Shown in pieces: positions 33,120-44,399 of a DNA stretch of 64,000 nt. Under the pieces are notes generated by a model. That model saw only the letters and a program-made list of their open reading frames with translations. It had not been told where the DNA came from and made no database searches. Source of the stretch: Meandrina meandrites (lineage: Eukaryota; Cnidaria; Anthozoa; Scleractinia; Meandrinidae); the NCBI GenBank assembly GCA_963693305.1, contig OY855908.1, forward strand, positions 4,082,501 to 4,146,500, written 5' to 3'. Within the stretch, counting starts at the first letter, position 1. Each line of letters starts with the position of its first letter. The position numbers were made by a program, and so were the translations under genes.

Positions 33120-33400
33120 AGAGAGGTGGACCTGTAACCCGAAGGTCGTGGGTTTGAATCCCACCTGAGCCAATGGTTGTTTTTCGAGTGGTCAGGATTT
33201 ACCGTGTATTTTAGTTTAGAATCGTCCTCAGGTACAAAACTGAGTGAATCAACTGGAAATCACTCACGCGCTGTTCCCATCTTGGCTCTGTAGCTCAGAT
33301 GGTAGAGCAGTGGACCTGTAACCGGAAGGTCGTGGGTATGAATCCCATCTGGCAATGGCAATTACTGACGCACTGTTCCCATCATGGCTCTGTAGCTCAA
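33120..33400 (+). repeat. Tandem tRNA-like modules (SINE-like, pol III boxes)
   Basis: 33284-33355 reads GGCTCTGTAGCTCAGATGGT with D-arm GCTC/GAGC, an A box (TAGCTCAGATGG) and a B box (GGTATGAATCC) with T-arm GTGGG/CCCAT. A module lacking its start lies at 33121-33170 (B box GGTTTGAATCC, 3' end GAGCC that would pair with GGCTC) and a third is cut at 33386-33399. The anticodon arm does not pair well (loop CCTGTAA), so this is a tRNA-derived repeat rather than a working tRNA-Thr. Confidence 0.6.
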
Positions 33401-33699
33401 AATCAATCTGTACTCATCAAAAAATATATATGTTATTAGCCATATGTAGCAGTTTGTATTCTAATGTTGATATTTCATTCAAACTGACATAAATGACAGT
33501 CTGTTCTCTGACCAAATGGACACAGGCACACACTCAGGTTCGTGCACTAGCACTGGCATGGAAGCGTCAAATCTGGCATTGGCAGTCATTCTGGTACTGG
33601 CCTGTGCCAAGAGGTCAGACGTAAGAAAATAATAAATTTCTTTTGGTTTCAGTGAGAAAATTTCCGGCTTAAGTCGAAATTCAAGTAACTTGCTGCAAA

Positions 33700-34190
33700 G
33701 CTGAAAATGTTCGTGAAAACAATTTTGTGAATGAATCTGACGAGGAGGCCATCCAAGAGTCAGTGGAGAGGTCCGTCGCGAGTCAGTGGAGAGGGCCGTC
33801 CGCGAGTCAGTGGAGGGGCCGGGCCGTCCACGAGTCAATGGAGCTGGCCGTCCACGAGTCAATGGAGGGAGCCGTCCACGAGTCAGAGGAGGGCCGTGGG
33901 CCGACCAAGAGTCAATGGAGCGGGCTATCCACGAGTCAGTAGAGGTGGCCGTCCAAGAGTCAATGGAGGGGGCCGTCCAAGAGTCAGCGGAGCGGGTCAT
34001 CCACGAGTCAGCGGAGGGGGCCGTCCATGAGTCAGTGGAGGGGGCCATCCAAGAGTCAGTGGAACAATTGTTTCAATAAAGCAAACACAAAACATCGGTA
34101 AATGGCAAATTAAATGAGTCAATAACTTGAATTATAAGCCTCCAGGCTCTGACATCAGCATAGCTTTTTTCAGTTAGTTTCATATGCAAT
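33700..34190 (+). repeat. 24-bp repeat cassette, copy 1
   Basis: Twelve units of about 24 bp (consensus GTCAGTGGAGAGGGCCGTCC plus acga) between conserved flanks. Units are 24 bp except one of 23, one of 28 and one of 29, so the frame shifts along the array. In the best frame a unit encodes the 8-mer ESVERAVH. The lead-in encodes NFVNESDEEAIQESVE and the array ends ESVEQLFQ before a TAA near 34077. Confidence 0.9.
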
Positions 34191-34839
34191 TTTTCTTGTT
34201 TATGTTGTTAATGTTTTAATCAATCAGATCAATCAGATAAATATCCTTATATGGTCTTACATACATAGCCATATTTGGTATTTTTACATAGGTGTACACA
34301 GATATTCATGGCCATACTCTACCCTACAAATTGCAGCAGTCCAGCGGTCAGCAAGTCACATGATCCTCATCCTGTCTTATATAATTCATAACTGACAAGT
34401 TAGTACACTTAACAATTATTCCCCAAGCAGGCGTTGGATGTCAGAGAACGGTCATAATTTATCGCCAGGGGAGGGTGCGCAGAATCTTTGCTGGTTGAAG
34501 CTTTCATGATCCCCTCCCCTCCCCCCACCCTCTTTCTCTTCTCCCAGCCAACACGAATGCCCGTGAAAACACTATCTGTCGCGCTCGTCGTTATATCACC
34601 TCCAATTCCACGTCATCTTCAAAAAGAACAAAAAGAAGGTGAGAATTAATAAGGAAAAAATATTACAGCAGAGGGCGTTTTAATGTGTTTCTAGAAAACG
34701 TATGTCGAGAGAGGTAGCTGAAGACGTCTTTGATTCAATCAAAAGAAGTAACAATCAATGCTGAGTTAACCGGAAAATTAATCAGGCGTCTTTATCTTGC
34801 ACCCGTAATATGAGGGTAGTAGTGTCCAGTTGAGGCGAA
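34191..34839. other. Spacer between the two cassettes
   Basis: Contains CATACATA-like units near 34245-34320 and a C/T-rich stretch near 34510-34545. No gene seen. Confidence 0.45.
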
Positions 34840-35375
34840 AAATGTCGAAGGCCCATGCTCAGGAGAAGAATTTTGTTGATGAATCTGACGAGGAGGCCAT
34901 CCAAGAGTCAGTGGAGAGGGCCTTCCACGAGTCAGTGGAGAGGGCCGTCCGCAAGTCAGTGGAGAGGGCCGTCCGCGAGTCAGTGGAGAGGGCCGGGCCG
35001 TCCACGAGTCAATGGAGCTGGCCGTCCACGAGTCAATGGAGGGAGCCGTCCACGAGTCAGAGGAGGGCCGTGGGCCGACCAAGAGTCAATGGAGCGGGCT
35101 ATCCACGAGTCAGTAGAGGTGGCCGTCCAAGAGTCAATGGAGGGGGCCGTCCAAGAGTCAGCGGAGCGGGTCATCCACGAGTCAGCGGAGGGGGCCATCC
35201 ACGAGTCAGTGGAGAGGGCCATCCAAGAGTCAGTGGAACAATTGTTTCAATAAAGCGGGCACAAAACATCGGTAAATGGCAAATTAAATGAGTTAATAAC
35301 TTGAATTATAAGCCTCCAGGCTCTGACATCAGCATAGCTTTTTTCAGTTAGTTTCATATGTAATTTCTCTTGTTT
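34840..35375 (+). repeat. 24-bp repeat cassette, copy 2, with possible small ORF
   Basis: Direct copy of 33700-34190 about 1.15 kb away, with 13 units, two of them 29 bp. From an ATG at 34842 the frame reads MSKAHAQEKNFVDESDEEAI and then four ESVERAVx units before the first 29-bp unit shifts the frame; the original frame reappears later as ESMERAIHESVE... to ESVEQLFQ and a stop near 35251. It could be a decayed gene for a charged helical repeat protein, or a minisatellite with chance coding. The shared 3' flank (acaaaacatcggtaaatggc) extends the duplication past 35330. Confidence 0.75.
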
Positions 35376-38351
35376 TTATTGTGTTTGTTGATAATGCCTT
35401 TAATCAATTAGATCAATTGAACTTAATTTGATGGTCACTATCGTTATCTTGTCTAAAGGCATGCCTATTTTGTACACTGAGAAGTACAACCCGTTCTCGA
35501 AAACCCTAGATCAGTTATTTAATTTGTTAAAGATATTTGTATGTAGAAAATAGGAATACCTTATTCGAAATATGTAATCCCCGCTTGAATACAGGCAGTC
35601 CTCTGGGGGTTAGAGTCGGTCAGAGTCGGAAGGCGTTCTGAGGGAAGTACCGCAACCTTTCAGAAGAAGAACCACCAAATCTGACTCTCATGATCACATG
35701 TTATCTGAGTTGACTCGTATGGTACTAATGATACCTACGTGCAATGACAAATAGGATGGGTTTCTGATACGAAGCGCATAGTCCCTAGCCCCAACCGTCC
35801 CCCAGCCGTACTGCAACCGGTCCTCGGGAGCGTGCAAGTCAGACAAGCACCAAGTGGGACGCGCGAAACCCTCCACCCAGCTTGGGATTACGTACATGTC
35901 GCCAGTTCTGATCTGTTTTGGTATTGATCTAGGAATTTTACGTAAAACGAGTTGTTACCTGAGCAGCAGGAATTATCCACGCAGTAGAACTGATGTCAGG
36001 ATAAATCAGTTCTGCATCTGACACAGGAAAAGGATTTTTGTTTCAGGCTTTCTGTTCCTCCAGCTGCACGATTCATGGATGATGCAGTACCAAGATACAT
36101 GTAATAAACTGTACTACAACCATTGTTTTTCTTTCAAGCTCTGGTGTAAAGAAAATAATCGGTATTTAAATTATTAAATCGCAAAGGAAAACGTACTAAA
36201 CCTGCGGTATTAACGTTTATCGATAGTTTTTGGTATGGCTTGTCGCAAAAATTCTTTCAAGTTCGTAAAAATACAACACGATTAGGAAAAATGCGAGGGC
36301 AAGTGCGCGAAACTTATCTCCCTAGTGTCTTCAATCGATTTCAAGATGATTTCGACAACAAATTAAAAAGTATCAAATCATTGCCGTTTGAGTATTAGTC
36401 TCTGAACTAAAGAAAGGTGAATTTTTTGCTGTTAAGCCTTAGTTACTATTCTGTGGTTGACTGCACCGAGCTGCTGTTTAGTCACGTAAAAATGTTCAGC
36501 GATAGTCCTGTTCTAAAGTCTCACTATAAAATTTAATCTATTATATAAGACACAAAAGTCTCAGTAAGTTACCTCAAGAGAGTGAAGGATGGAGATGGTT
36601 CCTCTTAGTTGATCCTCTCTTGGTTTCCTCTATAAGGAGGCATATTTTATTGCCCTTCTTGTCAAATATCTGTGCACATGCTTCAATTTAGTGACCGTAT
36701 TCAAGGCTCTTCTAAAAAATTAAGACGATGTCTATTGTTAACCAAAGTTTGCCAGCTATATATGATACTTAAGATTGGCACAGTTCACAGCACAGTTTAG
36801 TTAGAATGCTAACAATTCTGAGAACTACATGCGTACATAACGCCGTTTAAGGAACGTTCCCTCACCTGCCGAGCAACGTTCCAGTTTCGTGGTAAAGTGA
36901 AGAACTTTTAAGTGCTAGCGGTGTGATCACGAAAGCGGAGTCCTTGCTCAACGCCCAAGCAAAACTGGCTGTACTCTTGTGCTTGTGGAAGATCGGTGAA
37001 CGTAGTGCAAAGTGGATCTTACTTTGCTCAAACAATTCAGCCTGGAGCAAACTAGAAGACGGTTGCGAAATTTGAAAATGCAAGTGGGCTAAGGTGCGCA
37101 TGGATGAATAAAATTGCGTCATTAATTTTAAATTATAATGAAATGTGCGAAATTCCCGCACGCAGCAAAACATTAACAATCGCTATTGCAAGTTCTCCGC
37201 ATTGGGGCATGTTTTGGTTCTATTTTTTTTATTCACATAACAGGTAAAGGGTTACTTCTGGTGCATGTACGGAACGAATTTTCATTCACCAGGCGTTGGT
37301 TTCTTTGTCTCTGTTGAATGAGGTCATGCAGTAAATGCTTAATAGGTGAAGCTATCTTTTTCAGTTCTGCCCTCTTCAACCGAGGTTGTAACCTACTGCT
37401 GAAAATATGATCTTTTGCGAGAAAATCCGTAGAGTAATATTTTTTTGAAATGTGAAATACTTGACAGACTGAAAAAAAAGTAGAGTAAAGAAAGTATCTA
37501 ATGATTGTGTGTCCACTGCAGCCATGCTAAGGTTTAGGTTATCTGTCCGCCATCACGAGAGGGGTCGAAATTAGATTGCACGACGAGCTCATCAAAGTAT
37601 AAGAGTGTGTATATATCTTATTGTACATTTTAGTGCGTAGCCAGTGGGGTCCGGGGGTGCCCGTGATCCCCACTTTGGTGAGATAACTTTTTAAGTAAAC
37701 AAAATACAAACCTTGTAATTCAGGTGGCAAAGGAGCGCGAATCCGAAGAATAGACATGTCATAAATCTTTTTTGTGCTAGGTAGTTACATACTCCATTTT
37801 CAGGACCGAACATCTGCCGTGGAGTATTTAAGCCCACCCTGGGTGTGACAAAGTGTGACCCCCCCTCCCCCCCCCCCCGCCGCCCTCTCCCCTTTGGAAA
37901 ATCCAAGGTACACTCCTGTTAAGTATCACTGTTTATTCAACTCCGCTTCGTGGTGCACGAAATAAAGCGTGAAACAAGTACATGATCGGTTTCGTAGGCT
38001 GTGTATTTCTCTTGACCGCGCGGATGATTGCAGAACGTTTGATAAGTCAGCAATTTGTGAAAAGAAAACGCTGGTTTATAAATCTCTTATTTTCGACAAT
38101 GTTTCGTACTAGTCTCGCACAGTCCACCATAGCGAAAGAGATGATGGTGGATTGTGTGTACGAGAGCAAAACAACAGCATTCTTTATTTAAACACGATAT
38201 CTTTTCACTGCGCAAAGGAAAACAATCATTGCGGAGAGAGTAGCACAGCCATTGTGTATAAAGGAGAACTCAATTCAATTCTAGTTTTGTGCAATGCTTG
38301 CTAAAATTAATCACTCAAGTCTGCCAAATGTATCCGTTTTGAATAAGCCTG
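35376..38351. other. Gene-poor stretch
   Basis: No gene could be supported. A GC-rich patch at ~35770-35900 stands out from AT-rich surroundings. A poly-C tract lies near 37859-37880. Confidence 0.45.
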
Positions 38352-38524
38352 TTCCAGGCGTTTGGTAAGTTGGGGAGCAGCGCGAAAAACGAGATAAGCG
38401 CGACGAACGGCGAGTGGAAAAAATGCGAGGGGACTAAGGCGAGCAAGCCTTCTCCCCACTCTCCTCCCCTCATTTTTCACTCGCCATTTTTCGCGCTGTT
38501 CCTCAAATAACCGAACGCCTGGAA
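38352..38524. mobile_element. 173-bp MITE
   Basis: TIRs TTCCAGGCGTTTGGTAA / complement (accgaacgcctggaa), with further pairing inside (gcgcgaaaaacga; ggcgagtgg). No target duplication seen. Confidence 0.75.
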
Positions 38525-40921
38525 TTGGTGGTTTTAACTGTCACGCAATAAAAAAATTAAATCGAAACCGTTCAACGACAGAAGCTATGAATTTCAGATA
38601 TTATAGAAGATAAATAGATAAACGATTTGTCCAAATCTCAGGTCTGTGCGGTGCACCGTTTGCGAGTTATTTGCCGAAACGTTCCACGCAAATTTTTAAA
38701 GCTCAGTATGGAGACGCCATATTTGTGTCCTTCCGAGGGGCACAAACATGGCCGCCGTGAGTCAGAGAAACCATCTGGAACTTAATTTTCCTATTAATAG
38801 CGACTACTTTTGGCTCATGATCTATTACACTTCCACATAAACAGCACTTAGTACATTGGGAATGTTCGATCTGCAAAAATGGAAAGGAAAGGCCTTTTTT
38901 GAATCAAAACAACTTTGTCACGGCACTCAGCTTGATATCACATACGGCGGAGAACTCGAATATTCAAAATTTTTAAATTTTTTAAAACGAAGGGCACAAC
39001 CAAGCTGGAAATTTGCAAAAAGATATATTTTTAGTTTATCTTACACCTAGTGATATCAAAAGTTTAGCAGGCCTATTAAATTTTGATTTCAGAATTTTAT
39101 GACGTAACATGAAAACCAAGAATACTAGCTTTCAATGAAAACAATAAGAGTTACTATTAGTTTTGGTGAACGCGATAAACGAAAACGCATCAGAAGTGTG
39201 CGTTTTCTACGGGAGCATGATGGCTTGGAAGAGATTGTGGCTGTGTAATGAATACATGCAAAACGTTTGAAATATTAACGAGCCGGATAAAGTTGTTGAC
39301 TGAAGGAAAGCTATAAATTTACAAAAATAACAACAAAAACTCTCATGACTGACACATTTTATTAAAAGTTGTCCCCATAATTTCTACGTGAGAATCTATG
39401 ACAAGTGGAGCTTGTGCTGCTCTGCTAAACTGTGAAGGGAATTGCTTGTCTACTCGATAGTGGTTTTAAGAAGTTACGTCGGAATATTTACCGGTAAGTC
39501 ATATTTTTTTGATGCAGAAGTTTATAAGAAAACTTACAAAGGAAACTATCAAATGATAGTTACCAAGGAATAAAATCTTTCAAGAGGTGATAGTGAAGCA
39601 AAAAAGAATCAAGGATGGTTAACACTGGGGAACAGACAGATTCGGCTGATGTGTTTACATCCTTGTCGCCACCCAATTTGTATCATGCGAGGTTACAATC
39701 TTTCTGTTCTTTCATACACCCATGCACTCAGTTGGTTGCATTTGACAAATCGTCCCAACTCAATCATCATCTGAATTGGGTGGATGGATGTAACGCGTTT
39801 GTCGAATCCGTCTATTACGGCAGAAGAAGGTGAAAAATACAGGCCAAATATTTGAGCCTCTCTATCGGTACCCATGATTCTTCGCAATTTTTTTTGCAAA
39901 TCTTCGTTTATTGACATCATAAAGTGGCGCTTATTTGTCGTTTTCAGCCTTGTAATGGCTTCATGTGGTTTCGTGGCAGTGACAGTAACCTACTGTTGTC
40001 AAAATCGCAGTGAAATGTGGTCCAATGCCAACATTCAGAAATTACAGATATTTTCTGTAGTGATTACGAGTTTTGACAGTTTTATATCGGAGTATTAAAT
40101 TTGATCTCGCGAATTGTAGTCAATTACAGATCTTCGCTTCAATCTTGAGATCTTCGTTTTCTCCGCGGTGATCTTCGCGTCTTCGATTTCTTCGGAAATA
40201 CCCATAGAGAGGCTCAGCTGTAAACATGGTAAATAGACTATTCATCCAAGGGAATAATACCGCTGGCTTATCAAGCATAGGTTAAAAGAATAACTGATTT
40301 TAACCATAATAAATCAAGTCGATTTACAGCTCACATTTAAGTTGTGCTCCACGTTTCTGTGTTTAATGAATAAATATGGGTTGTTTTCTTTTTCATACAA
40401 TAAATAATTTAGGCCGCCAAGCGTTCTTTTACTTGACCATCCTTTTTTGTTCGTTGTTTTCTATCGACACACATTTTCAAGCCTTTTCAAGCATTTTTTT
40501 GCACAATATTCAAAACCATTTTGTATGCGACAGAATCAACTCCGACCATGATCTAGTCCGCCTTCCGTAATTCAGAAGTTTTAATTCTTACATCGATCAG
40601 TATTCGAGAAGTTGGATATTTTTCAAATTTACACACGGGGCTGGGATTATTTTTAAAATGTAGGTATTGGGACTTTGGTAAAGAATGAAGTGGGTAACGG
40701 GATTGTACTCTTCACCCTTTTCAGGACCCTCTTTTGGGTCAGCGCTACAAAGCACGCCTTTTCTGCGGACAATGTGCTTGCCATGCTGTTGATATGTGGT
40801 GTATAGGTCACAAACCGTGTGGCAGGACCTTTAAAAATAATTTTGTGCCGTCAAATATTTAACTCAATCCGTTCATTTCACCACTGAGTACGTGTTTATT
40901 CCAAATGCGCAACAGATATTA
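38525..40921. other. Gene-poor stretch
   Basis: A weak inverted pair (gagcctctctat near 39854; atagagaggctca near 40204) may bound an old element. No gene supported. Confidence 0.4.
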
Positions 40922-41607
40922 CTAACAGAGAAGCAAATAACTAAAATAACTAGAGCTGTTGCTCTCTTTCCCCTTCTTCTGAGAAGTTTTCCTGCAAGAA
41001 AAGAAAATACTGTCACTAACATTGTTGTTGCACCGTGTTGATGATGATGATCATGATGATGCAATAAAAACAGTCAACGTACTGTAAAATTTCAGATGAT
41101 TATTTGTAAGTAGCGACCCTGTAGGTGACAACCATTGGCTCTCGGAAATTTCGTTACCCTTTGCATGGTTTCCTAGGTGCAGTCTCCCATCAACGGAAAA
41201 CAATAACACCAAACCGGAATACAAATCACTACAAATGGTGAACAAATGGTGGTTTGTTTTCGAAATCCCTTACCATTATTCATTAAACATCGTCACCAGT
41301 TCCTTCCGACAAATGCTCCGCGGTAAGAACGAACAAGGATCTTTCCAAGGAAAGGTCTTCATTGACTGGTCGGACTCAGTTGTGCATTGATGGCACAAGG
41401 TAAACAATTCAACTTAGCTTTTGACTGCTTTGGGCAAGTATGTTTTTTTTTCTCCTGATTAATCTAGAAAATGAAATTTTAACAGGACACTTAAAATATC
41501 TATCTATTTAAGTTCTGATTGACGTGCAAGGTACAAGCGGTAACAGCACTCACCTTCCGAGCTCAGAATCAGCAGCATTCTTCTTGGAACCATTCTTTAG
41601 TGTAAGT
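40922..41607 (-). CDS. Two putative terminal exons of an unknown small gene (paralogue at 49.9-50.6 kb)
   Basis: Exon 41607-41554 (after attgcag, before gtgagt) and exon 40991-40922 (after cttgcag) join in one frame as LTLKNGSKKNAADSELGRKT, then SQKKGKESNSSS and a stop. The product tail is lysine- and serine-rich. Upstream exons are not identified. Evidence is the splice signals, the in-frame join and the duplication of the same two exons 9 kb away; no family was recognised. Another frame of the last exon stays open longer and would give a basic, then hydrophobic tail, so even the frame is uncertain. Confidence 0.25.
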
Positions 41608-41899
41608 CTGCAATAATCAGCATCAGATACATTATGCATAATTTCCACTAAGTTCTAAGGTGCAAGATTGCGGATTATCAGAATATCTTGCATAAGAATA
41701 TCATTTAGTTTGATAATTGAAATTTTGATATTTTATTGATATTTTGATGACAATTGATAAATAATAACAGGATATCATTTTCGTTCCATTTATATGTGCA
41801 TGTCAAATATGGAATGGCAGAATGACGAAATGGCACTGATTTTCACCCCGATTTGCTTGCGGTTAGTTTTTATTTGTTGGTTAGAGGAGCTAATAGCTT

Positions 41900-41928
41900 T
41901 TAGTATCACCCAACTAGTGGACTAATGT

Positions 41929-41960
<32 letters not shown>

Positions 41961-42096
41961 AGGACTATTAGTAATAGTCATCGAGTTACGAAATTCGTGA
42001 CGCTTTCTTTCGTTTTATTCCCAAATAAATCTTTCTTCAACTTGCATTTGCTAACTTTATTATTGCTTTTTCTGTCCGACTAGTTGGGTGATACTA

Positions 42097-42130
<34 letters not shown>

Positions 42131-42202
42131 GTCAATAGCCCATTCGGCTTCGCCTCATGGGCTATTGACCCGTAGCCCTTGCGGGCTACGGGTCTAATTG
42201 TT
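41900..42202 (+). mobile_element. Composite MITE plus hairpin element (member 1)
   Basis: TIRs TTAGTATCACCCAACTAGT (41900) and complement (42079-42097) enclose a CCAAT box (gattggctacac). Directly after, 42099-42202 forms a hairpin starting AACAATTAGACCC, with ggtcaatagccc and its complement at the tip. Confidence 0.75.
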
Positions 42203-42204
42203 TA

Positions 42205-42475
42205 TTAGTATATACCACACAAGTGAATAGTGCTTTCCGCGCACGCTGATTGGTTAACTCGGAGGTGATTAAGCAAAGCACTATTCACCTCCGAGCAGCC
42301 GAAGAGAAACAAAATGGCTTCGCATGTCGCTTTGGGTACCGAAAGAAATGTTTTGGTCCGCTAGTTATTCAACTTGTGTGGTGTATACTAAAACAATTAT
42401 TCACCTCAATGTCGGTGAAAGTGGTGGATATAATATCCACCACTATTCACCTCCACTTCGGTGAATAATTGTTAA
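42205..42475 (+). mobile_element. Composite MITE plus hairpin element (member 2)
   Basis: TIRs TTAGTATATACCACACAAGT (42205) and complement (42372-42391) enclose a CCAAT box (gattggttaactc). It is followed by a hairpin starting AACAATTATTCACC and ending ggtgaataattgtt. Same layout as member 1, two bases away from it, but different in sequence. Confidence 0.75.
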
Positions 42476-43328
42476 ATATAACTCTGACCTACAATTAACT
42501 TGTCATTGTCTCTTGCAATATTTTCAATGTGAATAGCTTTGTTCTACTAAAACTATTGAAATCGTAATTCCCATGCTGGTCTATTGGTAATTTAATTTAT
42601 GCAAAGACACGAGAAACCACAAAATCTGGGTTTTCCTCGGTGTAAAACCCTGTGATATTTTCCTTTGTTTTAGAGTTATTCAGTTTTCCCGCTCAATATT
42701 GTTTGACGTTCTTTGTTGTCTTGGTCGTTGTTTTGTTTTACGTCACTGGTGAGTTTCACAGGTTCTTACACCGAGGATGAGCCCAAAATCTGGCGGTGCT
42801 GAAACTGATTATTTTGCGTTGTTTTTGAACGAAAAAAATAGCAACTGAATATTTCCACCTGAAATTGTAATTCTAATTTTGACAATCTTACTCGTTAATG
42901 TACACGTTCTGCTGTTTAAAAACGGGGGAAAGGTTAGTAAAATGCCTCAGCAATGTTTGTATTGTCTGATGCGTTAATATTCATTCCATTCGTGCTCGAT
43001 TAACCAGTTTCGGTTCCGCCAGACATTTTCGTGGTTTGGCGTGTCTTTGCAGAAATCAAATTAACAGTAGACAATCACGGAAATAGCAAAAAAATAGCGC
43101 AGTTGTGGGCTCCCAACTAGAATGTGTGACTGAAAATGATCGCATATCATGCAAGTTTCGGTGAATAAAATAGCTCAAAAATGAAAGTTGAAGCTAATGC
43201 CGCGGTTGATAAAACGGCCTTGATAAAATTTGGCGTAAGTAAATTTGTCCGATTTGCACATCAAAAATATCTTGCGCTTACGGCACTTCGATTGACCGCT
43301 CTATGAAATACGAAACAATATTTTTTTC

Positions 43329-44349
43329 TCACTCAAGTCTCCATTTTTGCAGTCTGCAGTCTGCGTTTTTACCCGACCGGATATAACATAAGGCACCTAC
43401 ATTTGCCATGGTTTCATGATATTCCTCATTGCTGCATCCTTCACTACAGCATTCCTCAATTATGCTAGTGCTCCATGTGTATCTCTTTCCTTCAAATGTG
43501 AGCTCGACCAAATCGCAATCTATCCGCATATTGGGCAGCCTTTTTTGATAGAAGCTGGTGGCACGATTTCTTTCCAAAAGGAAGCGGTCTGCATCTGTTA
43601 AGACAGGAATGTTGATCAATGAACTAAGTAAAAAGATGAAGATCAATGCAAGCAGTGCTAAGAGAGAAACAAATACGTGGCAAGTTTGGGGTTAAGTAAC
43701 AGCAGAAGTCCATAAGCTAGACGTCTGCATTGAGTATTGGGACGGATGTACATGTTGTGTCTTTCTCGCGCGAGTAGGCTACTTTTAGAACAAACCTTGC
43801 GCGCGAGAAAATGACGTTGTTTATTGAGATGGCGTGCACGTTTTGCAAATTACGAACGGCAAATACTTCAACGCGATTGGCTACTGTTTCGAAAAATAGC
43901 AGTTCTAAAAATAGACTACTCGTGAAAGCATTTTTCAAGGCCCATTACTAGAAATGTAGACTTCAAGTTTGCGAACATCTGTTAAGAGAGTAGTTCGAGG
44001 TTGTGGCATTCTGTTGAATTCCCTGAAGTGACATCCCACGTTTTCAGAGTTTGTTTGAAAAACATTAAACGGCGAATGAGCAACCGAGAATTATGCAAGG
44101 AAGTTTACTCTTCGCATAAAAATCATAAAAGTTCCACTTGCCTTCTTATGGCCAATAAAGGTCAATTTATTATGCTGAATAAATGACCTCGCCACAGCAA
44201 CTGGCAAAGTACTTTGTTCCCATAGAAGATACATTTTCTCTTTTCATTATTTCGCCTCCATGAATGTTCGTCCACTTACCTTTAGGTTTCTTGACCCAGC
44301 AACAATCGAGTACCAGAAAAATCACCAGAATGAGTAGCACATCCTTCAT
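43329..44349 (-). CDS. Small secreted Cys-containing peptide precursor, copy A
   Basis: Two exons: 44349-44280 and 43594-43329, joined in phase (AAG before gtaagt; ttaacag acceptor), giving 111 residues. Residues 1-17 or so (MKDVLLILVIFLVLDCCWV) are a clear signal peptide, so the product should enter the secretory path. A conserved charged segment follows (DADRFLLERNRATSF), then a mature-like part with six Cys: RIDC, EECC, EGC, ALC and ADC. The block IIEECCSEGC recalls an insulin-family A chain (I-x-E-x-C-C-x-x-x-C), but the later Cys spacing does not fit, so I do not assign that family. A KR at residues ~41-42 could be a cleavage site. A paralogue with the same exon sizes lies at 52389-53204. 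I do not recognise the family; secreted defence, signalling or venom-type peptides are all possible. Confidence 0.6.
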
Positions 44350-44399
44350 CTTGTATTTTTGCCTTGTGAAAGAGAAATAGAACGTACTTTGGTAAATAC

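Noticed and set aside
33283..33357. A functional tRNA-Thr gene
   Set aside because: A and B boxes and the T-arm look right, but the anticodon stem does not pair and the acceptor end is mismatched; kept as a tRNA-like repeat.
35694..35897. Ribosomal RNA fragment
   Set aside because: GC-rich and compact, but I could not align it to any conserved rRNA segment from memory; left as unexplained.
36862..37179. 105-codon minus-strand ORF as a gene
   Set aside because: No recognisable domain, no splice context, no duplication or other support; treated as chance.
43329..43594. Insulin-family peptide
   Set aside because: IIEECCSEGC resembles an A-chain start, but the next Cys is 16 residues on rather than 9 and the B-chain Cys pair is absent; copy B lacks even that Cys. 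Only a resemblance.
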